Source of the DNA: Oxytricha trifallax
Lineage: Eukaryota > Ciliophora > Spirotrichea > Sporadotrichida > Oxytrichidae
Reading direction: 5' to 3'
Assembly: GCA_000711775.1 (NCBI GenBank)
Contig: ARYC01000615.1
Coordinates: 1 to 64,000 of the forward strand
Length of the DNA: 64,000 bases
The position numbers and the translations under genes are program-made. The first letter of the stretch is position 1. Every line of letters begins with the position of its first letter. Shown piece by piece: positions 9,101 through 20,114 of this stretch. A model generated the notes under the pieces. The model had not been told where the DNA came from, did no database searches, and was given only the letters and a program-made list of their open reading frames with translations.

Positions 9101-12084
9101 TCATCGTAAAAGCTCTTGAATATCCGAGATAATCAATAGATGATATACTAGAACAACTATAGACTACTAGATTCAATAGGTATCAAAAAGATAAAAAGAT
9201 AAAATTTGAATGAATTAAATCACTTAATACTCTTTAAATATTCATTAAATTCGCATATAACCTCCTTTTTCTCTACTAACCCCAATATGAACCCAACTAT
9301 ACCCTACAAATCAAATCACTAAAACATCTAATTAAGGGGTTTTAAGGTTTTTATTGCCGTCCTTGTCGAATTCCTTGAAGCATGATTCGAAATCAGCTTC
9401 GGAGAACTCGCCATTCTCTCCCATTTCGGAGAGGGTGTTCTTGACGAAGGCCTTGGTCTCTGCCTTGTCGAGGAAGCCACTGTTGTCCTTGTCGTAGGTT
9501 TACCAGATGTCGTCGATGCACTTTTCGATGATGGAGTCGATGTCTGACATATTAAGTATTTTTATTCGCTAATTAATTATAAAGATATTGCTAGATTGTA
9601 TCATATTTGGAAGAGTGGGAGAAAAAAATAAATTCCTAAACTTTATCTAAATTTATGTGCAGGAATATTCTTTTTTTAATCATTAGTATTTGATTTTCAC
9701 TGTTAAATTCTTTGCAGATTTATTCTCTCTCTATTCTAGAGCATTTTTAATCTCATAGCTTCAATATTTTTATTTTCTAAGATATCTAATTCATTACATT
9801 CTATCATTAAGTGATATCCTTTGATTATTAATAAATTTTATTGTAGAAACTGTTATTCAAAAGTTAGAACATTCCAATATTCACAATAGTTTTTAAAACT
9901 CATCACTAAACACCCACAGATAAAATAAAAATAAGCTCTCTTCTCTACACTACAGAATGATTTTATTGATTAATATTTTTTGAAAAGAAATGTATTTAAG
10001 AATAATTATAATTTATCTATAGCATTGGTGCCAAGAAATTTTGAAATGCCTAATATTTTTAATATAAGAATGAGTTAGGAAGATGCATTTTAATCCTAGT
10101 TGACATTCACTAGTTAGATATAAAGACGAGGGACTATAAACCTCACAGCTATTCAAGTCAAGGCAAATACATTTATTTACCTTTTAATATACTAAAATAA
10201 TGTATTTTTAACTAAGATTAACTTTTGTTAAAGTTATTTAAGGCAATGAACGATGTTAACTCAGGCTTTACACCAAGAAATAATTCTAAAGATTCTGATA
10301 TTTAAATCCTGAATGCTGATTTATATTAGTAAACTTCTTAGCAAGTGACTAAACGAAATACTTCATAACCAACTCCTATGTTATAGCTTAAGCAATAAAA
10401 GAATAGTCCGAGGAATTAGACTTTAAAATTTAATATTTAATTAATAATAATTAGAACATATGATATTTGGGATAAGTTAGTCCATATTTTAATTTGGATA
10501 TAAGAAACATTGTTAATACCATATAATCAAAGTATAAATGATTAAAGTTAATTTTTAATTATTATTAAATTATTTGAGCAATATAATTTAAAAGCTTAAT
10601 TAATAGGTAGATAATTATAGTGTTTGAAAAATATAATAACTTCCCAAATATTTTATTAGGTAATTCTTGATATATTTAATGTTTTTAGGATTGCACACTT
10701 GAGATTATTTGTTTTTACTTTATCCAAAATTATGATTATTAATTAACTTTAGGCATACTTAATCAACAATAATTTAGTAATTAAATACCCTCAATTATAA
10801 ATAATTTTCTGCATTACCTACCTAATCAAGATGGTTCCAAGACTCTATATTATATATTAAGTTTCATAATGATTCCTAAAGTGTATTTTTACTTATACTA
10901 ATATTTTTATTTGATCTATTCTTGCTGCGTGAAGGTTAGATGAGTATTGAAGTGTACACATTATATTCAAATATTGATGTGATAATGGATCGTAGAAACC
11001 ACATGAAAAGTTTACTCAATATTTATTAGCAATAAATGATTATAAAAGAGTTGGCTTATAGTAAACTACTACCTCTTATAGATTTATTATTTAAGATTTT
11101 AATACATTTATATTTAGAACAATACGAGTATTTAGTGTTAGTAAAGTATAATTTTATATATAAATATTATAGATGAAGTAAATGGACTAAATTTTATTGA
11201 TATCTATGAAAGCACTCCTAGATGTCATTTGCATGTAAACTTTACAGAATTACTTTCTGGCAACGCTAAATAGATTAATATAGGATTAAATTATAAATTT
11301 ATTTTATTTATAGATTCTTGAAATACCAGGGTTGCCAGATAAACACAAACCAAAAAAGGAATACTTCCAAAATCCATTAAACCAAAAAAGCTTCTATTAT
11401 GACATAAAGTCTATATCAATATAAATCATATCATATAGATTAATCAATATTAAATTAATTTCAAATTAAATAATCTCGATTAGCTGTGTTTATTGATAAC
11501 TAAGGCTTAATGTGCGTAATTAATACACACTTTAGAACTAGGAAATTTGTGCATTTAGAAGATAGATTAAAAATTAAGGATGTGCATATAATGGTAAATT
11601 TCAATGATAATGCGCCTATACTAGAATAAATCAAACAAAAAACTTGTAAGTATAAATCGTACGATAAAAAAAGTATACAGTTTTTCGTATATTTTCACTT
11701 TTAACTTTGATTTTAATCCCATTTCTTATAGTTTCTGATGAGGAATTCCTAAGAAAAGACAATCCATATCGTTTTATGGAAGACTACCCAGACTTCGACT
11801 ACTTAATAGCAGTGTTAACATTCGATGGAATCCTGATTATAGTATAAAACGAGGGCACTTAATTCAATGAAATCAGGGTGGCTCACAGAATCAACATGTA
11901 AACTGGTGTCTTACATAGTCGCTACATTCCTGATAAGCAAAAATTGATGATTATTATGAAAGAAGGCATACTCAAGATGTTTGAGACGTAGGGGAAAGGG
12001 GAGTTTCAAATGGTGAGGAGCTGCTAACTTATGTGGCCTGATATCACTGCCATTGATTTGAGATCAGATTAAAAATTATATTGA
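3134..12084 (+). CDS. Beta-propeller (WD-like) protein gene, split by a very large IES
   Basis: The first MDS opens at ATG 3134 and stays open for about 400 codons. It shows repeated propeller strands such as EIAIFDIDQ, YWVVIKNNKQVLFLD, TVTKDLRQIRVW and FDITIWDL, typical of degenerate WD40 repeats, so a scaffold role is likely. The frame jumps from 4321-4327 (TGATGTG) to the same 7-mer at 10975-10981 and continues in frame (NIYDV then IMDRRN). Further exons follow, including one ending at a GT-AG intron (11646-11731), and the last block (ILIIVQNEG, KMFETQGKG) ends at TGA 12082-12084. The exons between 11000 and 11500 are only partly resolved. The 6.6-kb gap between the first two MDSs holds an entire EF-hand gene on the other strand, TBE copy 1 and another coding block. 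Confidence 0.7.
4783..9550 (-). CDS. Small two-EF-hand calcium-binding protein (84 aa), split by a TBE transposon
   Basis: ATG at 9548-9550; the first part (9353-9550) ends in an ATT at 9353-9355. The second part restarts at an ATT at 4840-4842 and ends at TGA 4783-4785. Joining at one ATT gives 84 codons with no break. Two canonical EF-hand loops are present: DKDNSGFLDKAE (residues 20-31) and DKDGNGTISRDE (62-73); the second loop is split by the junction, between GN and GT. One TAA codes Gln (IWQTYDK). The length fits a small calbindin/centrin-half type Ca2+ sensor. The gene lies inside the large IES of the propeller gene, on the opposite strand. It has higher GC and more regular codons than the DNA around it, as expected for an expressed nanochromosome gene. 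Confidence 0.92.
5146..6185 (+). pseudogene. TBE transposase (42-kDa type, DDE family), copy 1
   Basis: After a TGA at 5143-5145 the frame is open with many TAA/TAG Gln codons. It shows the order expected of an IS630/Tc1-like DDE transposase: a helix-turn-helix region (ISPQTIANIYRRNG), the first acidic motif FIHADEDLF, the second ILFDDNLSVHKTKEF, and the third around SPQFNGIEFYW. The catalytic aspartates and glutamate all appear present. It would cut and join element ends and, in TBE biology, is implicated in DNA elimination. Two oddities: no ATG is seen before the conserved region in either copy, so the true start is unresolved; and the stop present in copy 2 (at its 55133-55135) is changed here, so the frame runs on past 6185. 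Probably inactive. Confidence 0.8.
6256..7245 (-). pseudogene. TBE 22-kDa-type protein gene, copy 1, broken
   Basis: The frame starts at ATG 7243-7245 and is homologous throughout to the intact gene of copy 2 (54517-55056). Here a longer A run near codon 16 leads into a TGA, a second shift follows near the KAF/KNN position, and the block with VYLPTKKQF and PERSFFFGVLGTL stays readable. The gene is then interrupted by the palindromic insert 6318-6752, after which the homologous C-terminus (WLAELKKHPYL counterpart) resumes up to TGA about 6256-6258. Function of this TBE protein is unknown. The gene cannot be expressed as a full-length protein here. Confidence 0.8.
6318..6752. mobile_element. 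Palindromic MITE-like element nested in TBE copy 1
   Basis: Comparison with TBE copy 2, which runs straight through this point, shows about 435 extra bases. They form two long inverted arms: TTCAAAATGTAGAAATTGCA near 6331 has its reverse complement near 6722-6740. The arms meet around 6540 at an AAAAAGATTTCCAAA/TTTGGAAATCTTTTT core. A TTCGAATCC word in the arm resembles a tRNA B box. The target duplication appears to be ATTA or TA. No protein is encoded. Confidence 0.8.
7773..9209 (+). pseudogene. TBE zinc-finger/protein-kinase gene (57-kDa type), copy 1, frameshifted
   Basis: Starts at ATG 7773. Two C2H2 fingers are visible (FQCEDCQNFF...H...; YYCTTCMKSYTHSAKEKRHMQKHH), followed by a linker and a Ser/Thr kinase region with HRDLKPEN. 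Compared with copy 2 there is a 2-base loss right after the start, another shift near codon 40, the DFN aspartate of the kinase is N, and a short deletion after EKWTNGS shifts the frame to an early TGA near 8980. The end homologous to copy 2 is TGA about 9207-9209. TBE elements are known to carry a zinc-finger/kinase gene of this kind; its role is not settled. Confidence 0.8.
10246..10440 (+). CDS. N-terminal coding block of unknown gene (MDS)
   Basis: ATG at 10246 opens a Q/N/S/T-rich frame (NDVNSGFTPRNNSKD, then QQTSQQVTKRNTSQP) with eight or more TAA/TAG Gln codons. It fades into AT-rich DNA about 10440, though the frame stays open until about 10740. Its style matches the low-complexity parts of the kinesin that starts 2 kb downstream, so it may be that gene's first MDS. 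I found no pointer that joins it securely to 12494. It lies inside the large IES of the propeller gene. Confidence 0.4.
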
Positions 12085-12493
12085 AAATTGAAACGATTAA
12101 ATATATATGAAACATCATGAAATAATTTATTGTCCACCATTAAATTAGACTAAGGAATTCTACATGATTAAAATAAAATTTTGAATTGTAATTTTGAGTA
12201 TTTGTAAAATTATTTGTAATAAAAAACATAAAAATTATAAATCAAAGTTACTATATTGTTTGCGAAGTTAATTAATGAATTAAAAATAGAAAATTCGGTT
12301 TTAAAATTAGATTTTTAGTGGTATTTATTGATTGGATTAAATTAAAACTAATTATATGATATTTTATATTTTAAATAATTTCATTTAGGTATTTTATAAT
12401 AAGTTGTGAACTATGAATTATAAAAATAAAAATATATTAATTGTTGATATCTTCATTAAGCATGTTTACTTTATATTTTATGTTTGCAATTCT

Positions 12494-13802
12494 ACTTCTG
12501 CAAATGGACAGAAAATGATGAACTATGCTTCAACAGCCTATGCAAATATCATAGGCAGTGGCACTCACTCTAAAGCCTACACCTTCAGTAAGTCCAAACC
12601 AAAACGCTCTTTTTCGAAACACTTACTACAGAGTGATCTAAAACCCCATGATTTATTTAAGAATTAAGATAGGGGGGTATTTATAAATAATCAAGAATTT
12701 AATTTATATTGGCGCAACATTTTAATGATTAGCCCAATTATTAAATCTATTGGCTCAAATAATTTTCCATATAAATTAAACCAATCAGAGTGTGTGTATT
12801 TATTTTTACGCTAATTTTAATCGATTCTGGCCAATATAAATTAAATTCTTGATTATTTATAAATACCCCCCTATCTTAATTCTTAAATAAATCATGGGGT
12901 TTTATAACTGTTACTTTTATGTTTCAATAGCATTTATAACAATATTAACATGCTTATTTGTAGATAAATGCTTCGATGATAGCACACCGAACAACGAGGT
13001 CTACTCTCAGGCTTGCAAGGAAATTGTAAAGAGTTCACTTGAGGGTATTAATGGCACGATATTTATGTATGGTCAAACTGGTGCTGGTAAGACTTTCACA
13101 TTGTAATAAATAGTAGATAATCATAAATGCATATATCCCGTAATTTAAGCTTTGGAAGAGAGTAAATTATTAATAACTCACGATGCTAGGAGAAAGATAC
13201 TAGAGTGAAATCAGGGAACAAGCTGCAATGATGTTTAATTAACAAACAAAACAGCAAAGAGTGGGTTCTAGTAGAGATAATATGACACAGTTAATAAATC
13301 TCAGTTAAATTCTTATAAATATATATTAAGTAGAGGTCATAAGACACCTCTGAAGGGTTCTTTCTTGGGTGCTTCTACTTCTCATACCACCTCTATTTAA
13401 AATTTCAACTCAAATATTGTTTGTGCCACCGAGCCAAATGACATAAAAGCATATTTAATGTAATTTATTTAACAAAATGACAAGCAGATCTCTCCAATAT
13501 CCAGTCATAAGAATGGTACAGGCTAAAACATAACTCCAATGAGAAGAAACACCAATTTAGCAGGTTTAAAATATATTAAAATCAAAAATATATTATTACT
13601 TAGCGAAGAATAAGAATTTGTATTTTTTTATAAATAAGGTAATGGAATATCTAACCACAGATCAACACTCTCATAGATTGGGAGATTACAAACTACAGAG
13701 ACACCAAGGCACATTAAAAATAGTGCCAGTGGCAAGAATTAATCAAATTTTTTAATTAATCTTAATGAATTTAACCTCTTTATTCATTAGGAATGGGAAT
13801 AA

Positions 13803-13845
<43 letters not shown>

Positions 13846-16800
13846 CAAAAATGTCAAATAAATTGAGATATCAATATTTACATTAATCAGGGACTCGCAT
13901 CCCCTTACCTTTGTACAAATAGCAATCAGTCACAGCGACTACAACGCAGTAAAATATAAAAACTAGAAACAATCCAATTGGTAGTTTCAATAAATCTCTC
14001 TCAATTGGTGGTCAGCAATTATTTCAAACTGGTAGCGCCTAAATGCCAGGTAGTATCTCAGATTTCACTTAAAACAATATGATATTTATATTTATAGATG
14101 TGTAAAATATCGATTGATTCATTATAAGATAAATTAAAGAGTTTAAATGATTATTTGTTTAAAAGAGAGTGAATAAATATGTATGGGGGGTAAGACCAAA
14201 ATAACTAGGATCCCATCCATTCAAACGTATTGATGGGTCTACAGCTTGGAGGCACTCCAGGTAATTAAACTGAGAGAAATGAATATGTTTTGTGCTAGGA
14301 AGATCAGGACGAATTGTAAATGTACTCACACTCTAATAACGTACTAAATTCAGCCAGACACCTTAATTTCAACAATTATAACACAAAAATTGCTAATGTT
14401 TTGTGCAATTATATCTACTTATGCATAAATATTACTTTTATAGTATTGTTTAACTTATAGCTTAAATCAGGAGAATAGCCTTAGTCCACTGGAACTGAGG
14501 GTATATTAATACAGTCACTAAAAGAACTCTTTTCAATAATAAAAAACGAGTCGCACTTAAACTCTAGAATTTCCCCAATCCCTCAACTCTCAGATGATCT
14601 GCAAATAATTAATGATCATTCAACTTCAAATCGTGAATCTTTTCACAACATGCCTTAGAAGGTTTACATAATTAGGTGCTCATACTTTGAAATATATAAC
14701 GATGCTGTTTATGATTTGCTCTGTGAACAGAGTGAAATGAGTTTCCATGAACCACTATAGCTTCAAGAAGATAATAAGGTAAGAACTAATACATATAATA
14801 TTAATAATTTCTTTTAGAGGAAGGAGTTTGTGGTAAAAGGATTGAAAGAGAATGTTGTGTAGTCCCTAGAAGATTGCCTTGCTTTGCTTAGAGTGGGTGA
14901 AGTGAACAGACACTACGCAGAGACTAAGATGAATCATTAAAGTTCCAGAAGTCACACTCTTTTCAGACTGCATGTTTGATTCTACTTATTAACCTCTTTA
15001 TTTTACATGTGGAGTCAGTGGCTTGTGGCTCAAATGGCTCTCAACAAGAGTCAGCCAATGTTATCACCGAATCTGTCTTGAACTTTGTGGATCTAGCTGG
15101 TAGTGAAAAAGTCTCAAATCATACTCACTAGGACTCTGCAAATGGTTAAAATTCATGCTCATAAACTAGGAAAGATACATCATAGATGAGAGTTAGAGAG
15201 GGGCAGCATATTAATAAGAGTTTGTTCTTCCTCACTCAAGTCATTGCCTTGAAAGCTGAAGGCAAGAAGAATGATCAAAATTAATCGGAATAATTTAATT
15301 GAATTATATAAGGGAGATATTTGTTTACTATTATGTTAATAATGAGCAGCATATACCATATAGAAATTCTCCTTTAACTAAGATATTAAGATCTTCGCTT
15401 GGAGGTAACTCAAGAACAGCCATCATACTAAATAAGCAATTATAAAATGATATTTTTTTATTCAATTGGTAATTTAATTAAAACACCTAAAACAATTGTT
15501 TAATATACTTTGCATAACTCCAGCTTAGAATTAACTAGAATAGACTTTCAGCACTCTCCGCTTCGGTTAAAACGCCAAAATGATTAAGAATTAAGTGGTT
15601 GCAAACGTAGTAAAAAAGACCAGCAGCGAGGATGAAGCAGAACTTAAAGCTATGTTTATTTATTTTTTTTAAAATAAACTAGTGCATAAATTTATTGATA
15701 AATTTTTGTCTACAATATTTTATAGATTTTTATTTCTATAATTAATAGTAATAATAGAAAAGCTATCTTATTCGAATATGAGAAGAAACTGGGAGACATG
15801 TAAAAAGACAGTGAAAATAATCATAATAAATTGTAGCAAGTAATTGAGACTCTAGTCAAAGAAAAATAGGAACTTAATTCAAGACTGCTTAGAGCTAACA
15901 ATTGTAATTTTAATACTTTAACTTTTTTTAATTATCACTTTGAGTTTAACAAAGTTGATAATGATTCCTTATATAATTTATTAGTTTTAAATTAATCTTA
16001 ATAATAACAATAAGAAACTTTAAGACTTGCTTGAACAGAAATAAGAACAATAAAACGACTAGAAAGATCATAGATTTGATAAACAGCACACTCAAGTGAA
16101 ATCTTTCTACTTATTTGACTGTGGAATTCTTAACTCCTATTTCTCACTGGACACATTTATACCTAAACATCCCTCTGAAAGTTTGTAAGACAAGAAGCAA
16201 TCATAAATTCAATAATATTATAATTAAATTATTGTGGTTAAAATTGTGTTTTTACAAAATCCTATAAAAGTACTATAACTTAAAAATATAGTTTATTTTG
16301 TTCATATAAAACATATTATAAAAATCAGAGACATTTAGCATAGATTACATTGTAAAATTAAATGACAGATTGGAGAGCCAAAACTCAAAAATTATGATTA
16401 GTACACTCAAACAGGCCAAGAAAGAAAATAGAGAGTTAAGGCTGTAAGTTGAAAATTTAAGAGATGACAATGAAGATATCATCAAGTAGGTTAATTTTAT
16501 CAATGTATATAGTCTTATTTTGTTAACTTTTTATTTAATTATTATAAGTTTTTAATTTCCTTTTTAATTTAAATATCAGAGTATTTATATTTTGACTTAA
16601 TATTAAATTAGAAAGATAATTGCTGGGTGGTACTAACCACTTAGGACTTTCTAATAGAGCTTTCTACTATACTAAGGCCTACCGAGTGAAGGTAGGGGGT
16701 TGACTGGGGGCAATGTATGATGGACCAGTTGGCGGGATTCAATCCGTCAGCGTATCTGAGTGGGTTGACGTGGCAATTTCGTTAAGTGGCAGTCATGAAG

Positions 16801-19695
16801 TAGAAAACTCCGAGAAAACCAAACTCGCTATCACCTAGTCTTCTCCTAAAATCAAGATGTCACCCGGTTTGTACTCGGGGACAGAGCTCATAGGATCGTT
16901 CCAAGTGACAGAAGCTGAAGAGAAACGCTTATCGGTCCCACCGCTGATGGGAAACGTAATCCCTGTCCTTTTGCTGTGGTAGCTTCAGCACTCAAACCCG
17001 GTGTGGGAGAAAAATCCTTATCGTTGGCTTCGATAATTTTCGTCTTCTCACTTTTGAAGGCAGAGCGTACCTTCATCCTGCTCCTTATTACCTAGGAAAC
17101 TGAACTCAAGCCAGTAGACTTATCTAATGCAGGGAAATCTTATGATCCAGCTCATTCAAGGAGTGTACGTCTACGTCAAGACTAAGATTGATGGTTTGAT
17201 TTTAGTATTAAACAGTGATATGTTAAATTTATTTGATTTTAATCATTAAACACAAATATTTTGACTTAAATTTTAAATTATATAAAATATTTATAAAATA
17301 TAGGTAGAGATATTAGAAAAATAGAACTCAGATATACAAATCATAAATGCCGACTTAAAGAATCAAAACTAAATTTTCTAAACATAATTATAACATATTT
17401 CCCAAGAATTGATATATCATTAGGAAAAGTCTAAAGTTAAAGAAGAAAATTTGAATTAGGAATTATGCAAATATTTGGAATAGATGAAGATGCTAAGTTA
17501 ATAGTAATATTTGACTATATTTTAAAAAAATTTGATATATAGGTTATTGTAATATTTAAGTATAGTATATACTGAGAGATTTTATTAGTTGTTTTTAAAT
17601 CTATATATAATGAAATTTTAATCATAAAAACATAAGTTAACAGCTTGATAAGGAAGTTAATGAGAAAGAAAATATGATAGAGAAATATTAATATTTACTG
17701 CAAACCAGATATCAAATTGATCAATAGAAGATTGTTTAAGAATCCTAAGAAAGATTAGTTGAGATTGAATAATTACTTTATAAAGGCATCTAATTGATAA
17801 ATTAAGAGAAAGGCAGGAGGTTCTATATTTAAAGTCAAAATGGAATGCTATTTGCTAATTATAAACTATTTTTTGAATTAAATAAACAAGAAAATGCTTA
17901 ATTATTAAAAGATTGTCTTAATTAGAGTGTTGTACAGTAATTTTAAATGGATACAGATTACAATTAGAACTGTGAAGACACCTTGAAAAATGGTCAACAA
18001 ACTCAAATTCATATTACAGATTCAAATAACGACAATCTATAAGAAAATAATCAAGGATCTTAACCAAAATGTGAAATTATAGATCATGACGAGCAGGAAT
18101 TCCTTGGATAGTCTGCATATAGTAAAAAGCTAGACTTTGACATTATCGACATGAGTAAAGTGCAGAGAGATACCTCATCATACCTGTAGAGTAACATAAT
18201 TCCATCAGACTAGTACACAATCGATGACTAGAATATAATGTAGCAAAATAGATAGAGTGATGAATTGCAAACTTTTCATTAATTAAGCTAGAGTAGCAAT
18301 AAAAGGGATGAGTCTTCAATTCAAGGCTACAGCGATGCTAAAATGATCGTGCATAGCAATAATCATTAAATGAGATTCTAGGAGAATAATCATAATAATC
18401 ACAAAAGAGATTCATCTCCATCAATTGAAGATAGAGTAGGTCATAAACGATCTGAGAGAGGTTCGAGAAAGATAGTGAAAGATTTTATCGACTCTAATGA
18501 CATTTCATAAATAAATTCTACAAACATGCCAAATCACAATTAGATGACAAACGAAACTTATGAAAGAATTAATGAGCTGCATAACTAAAAGGAGTATGTG
18601 AGCTAAAGCCCAATTAACCTCAAATAAATTAAGTAAAATGGTATGCATTAAATAGCATCAGTTTAAAGCCTGATGATGGAAGAGGCTGAGGAAACTTTTG
18701 ATGAGAAGACAAGACTTCAAGATAGATGCTAAGCATTTTAAAGACAAATAAATTACTAGAAAGTTAGCAATAATCATAAGGATACCAATTTAGATTAGAA
18801 AACTCCTCAGAAATCTTTCAACTCAAACCAAAACCAAAGCTTAAAATTCAATGGTTAATAGCTCAGAACCCCAAATAATCTGTAAACCTCTTCAGACTAA
18901 TATTCAAGGTTTAACTTTGAGAATGAATTTAATGACAGTTTGAAGTTTATGGGAAACCAAGGCTGTATAACTTCAAAAGCTCAAAATTAGGCATTCACTG
19001 ATATCTTCAATCATTAAAATGCAGTGAACTATTCAAATCAATCGAACACTCAATCACTCCTACTTTCTTAAACCAAGCAAACTTAATCTTCAAATTCTAA
19101 AGATCACTCTAATTTCTAAGCTGCATAAAATATGTATAGTTAGTTATAAGATGAGCCTGTGAATTATTAAGTTTATCTTTCGAATTAACACCAAGCTTAA
19201 ATTATGCAATAACAACATAATACGCAATAAAATATTTAGTAAAATAATGGTAACAATCAATTGAGAGTGTCAATAAACACCTAAAACCTATCAACATTGA
19301 ATTAACTACTTGCTTCTGCTTAGTAATTCTAGAGTTAGAATCTACTTCCAAACTCTGTACTTAAAATAGCTTATTCTTTCTATTTTCATATGATCAATTT
19401 AAACTCTGCCTAGTAAATTGGTAGAAATTAAGGAATAAAACATTAGAGCAGCACTAGTTCTCAATAATAGTAGCAATAAAGACAATCTTCAAACAATTTA
19501 AGTAACAAAAAGTAAAACGCAATTTCTAGCAATAAGTCAAAGTATCTCTCAAAAGATACTGTTTCTACTTTTTATAATATTATTTTTCATTAAACTAATC
19601 TACAAGCTCGATATACTTGGATGATACCCGCAGGCACACAGACACAGAGAGAAGCTAGTAGTAATAATTTCAGCCTTCACAATTCTCTTCCATGA
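12494..19695 (+). CDS. Kinesin motor protein with long Q/N-rich tail
   Basis: The motor core is spread over many MDSs: P-loop [11 protein letters not shown] (13073-13184, across an 82-bp IES with pointer TCAC), [13 protein letters not shown], switch [12 protein letters not shown], switch [45 protein letters not shown] and [12 protein letters not shown]. Pointers that restore the frame include AAATGACA, AGGT, ATTAATCA, CATGT (35-bp IES, 14976-15010), ATACT, AAAGCTAT, AACAAT and TAGGT. An insert of more than 200 S/T/N-rich residues follows GKTFTM, far longer than in ordinary kinesins. After the motor come coiled-coil heptads ([17 protein letters not shown]) and a long Q/N-rich tail ending at TGA 19693-19695. 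The very N-terminus (first strand with R-x-R-P) is missing from the window or in an unrecognised MDS. A motor on microtubules is a safe call; subfamily unknown. Confidence 0.9.
12641..12902. mobile_element. MITE with 72-bp inverted repeats, TA duplication, inside a kinesin intron
   Basis: The ends begin AAACCCCATGATTTATTTAA and are repeated in inverse at 12830-12902. They are flanked by TA (12639-12640 and 12903-12904), as in Tc1/mariner-type elements. The 262-bp element lies in a GT-AG intron (about 12588-12963) between kinesin codons YTF and KCFDD. It has no coding capacity. Confidence 0.88.
13806..13840. repeat. TA microsatellite in a kinesin IES
   Basis: A run of TA dinucleotides about 35 bp long lies inside the IES bounded by the ATTAATCA pointers (13738-13745 and 13882-13889). 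Confidence 0.85.
16492..17305. other. Kinesin IES carrying a GC-rich block (about 16635-17195)
   Basis: The kinesin frame joins across this 814-bp segment at TAGGT (16487-16491 and 17301-17305; DIIK then QVEIL), so all of it is eliminated DNA. Its middle 560 bp is close to half GC, unlike any neighbouring IES. In the ciliate code the plus strand has an open stretch of roughly 115 residues ([13 protein letters not shown], then [29 protein letters not shown]), and the minus strand an ATG frame of 62 residues. Neither is a recognised protein. It may be a relic gene, a piece of a mobile element, or captured DNA. Confidence 0.65.
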
Positions 19696-20114
19696 CTATG
19701 ATGTTACAAAATTAGTAATTAAATGGGTTGAATAACTAGCATTTTTAACAATAACAGAGAATGTTATGAGAAGTTTATATAAAAAATCATAGTTTTGCAT
19801 AGCAAATGTGATGATCAGTATTTTGAGTGAGATATAATAACTACATAAAAATATCATTTTGATAGGAAATCAACTATTCTGATAAGCGAAATTTGGAAAG
19901 GTACGATTTATATCGTAAATGCATCGTGATATTATTGTTTGGATTAAATATCTCTTTGAAATACTCATTTATGAGTTTGATATTATTATTTAACTTTGAT
20001 CTGTAAAATATACTTTAAACAATTACTGTTTCAATTATCCTAAATTAATGATTTTAATAATATTATTCTATTGCAGTATCGCATTTAAATATTTAGATAA
20101 TATTATAGATTAAA

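Larger units (their letters stand above)
4843..9352. mobile_element. TBE-type transposon, copy 1 (4510 bp), inserted in the EF-hand gene
   Basis: The left end CAAAACCCTAAAACCCCTT and the right end, reading AAGGGGTTTTAAGGTTTTT, are near-perfect inverted telomere-like repeats flanked by a duplicated ATT (4840-4842, 9353-9355). Three genes match the TBE arrangement: a transposase (+), a 22-kDa-type gene (-) and a zinc-finger/kinase gene (+). All three are damaged in this copy, and a 435-bp palindromic element has landed in the 22-kDa gene. The element shares its whole layout with copy 2 at 52363-56474, in the opposite orientation. Confidence 0.93.
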
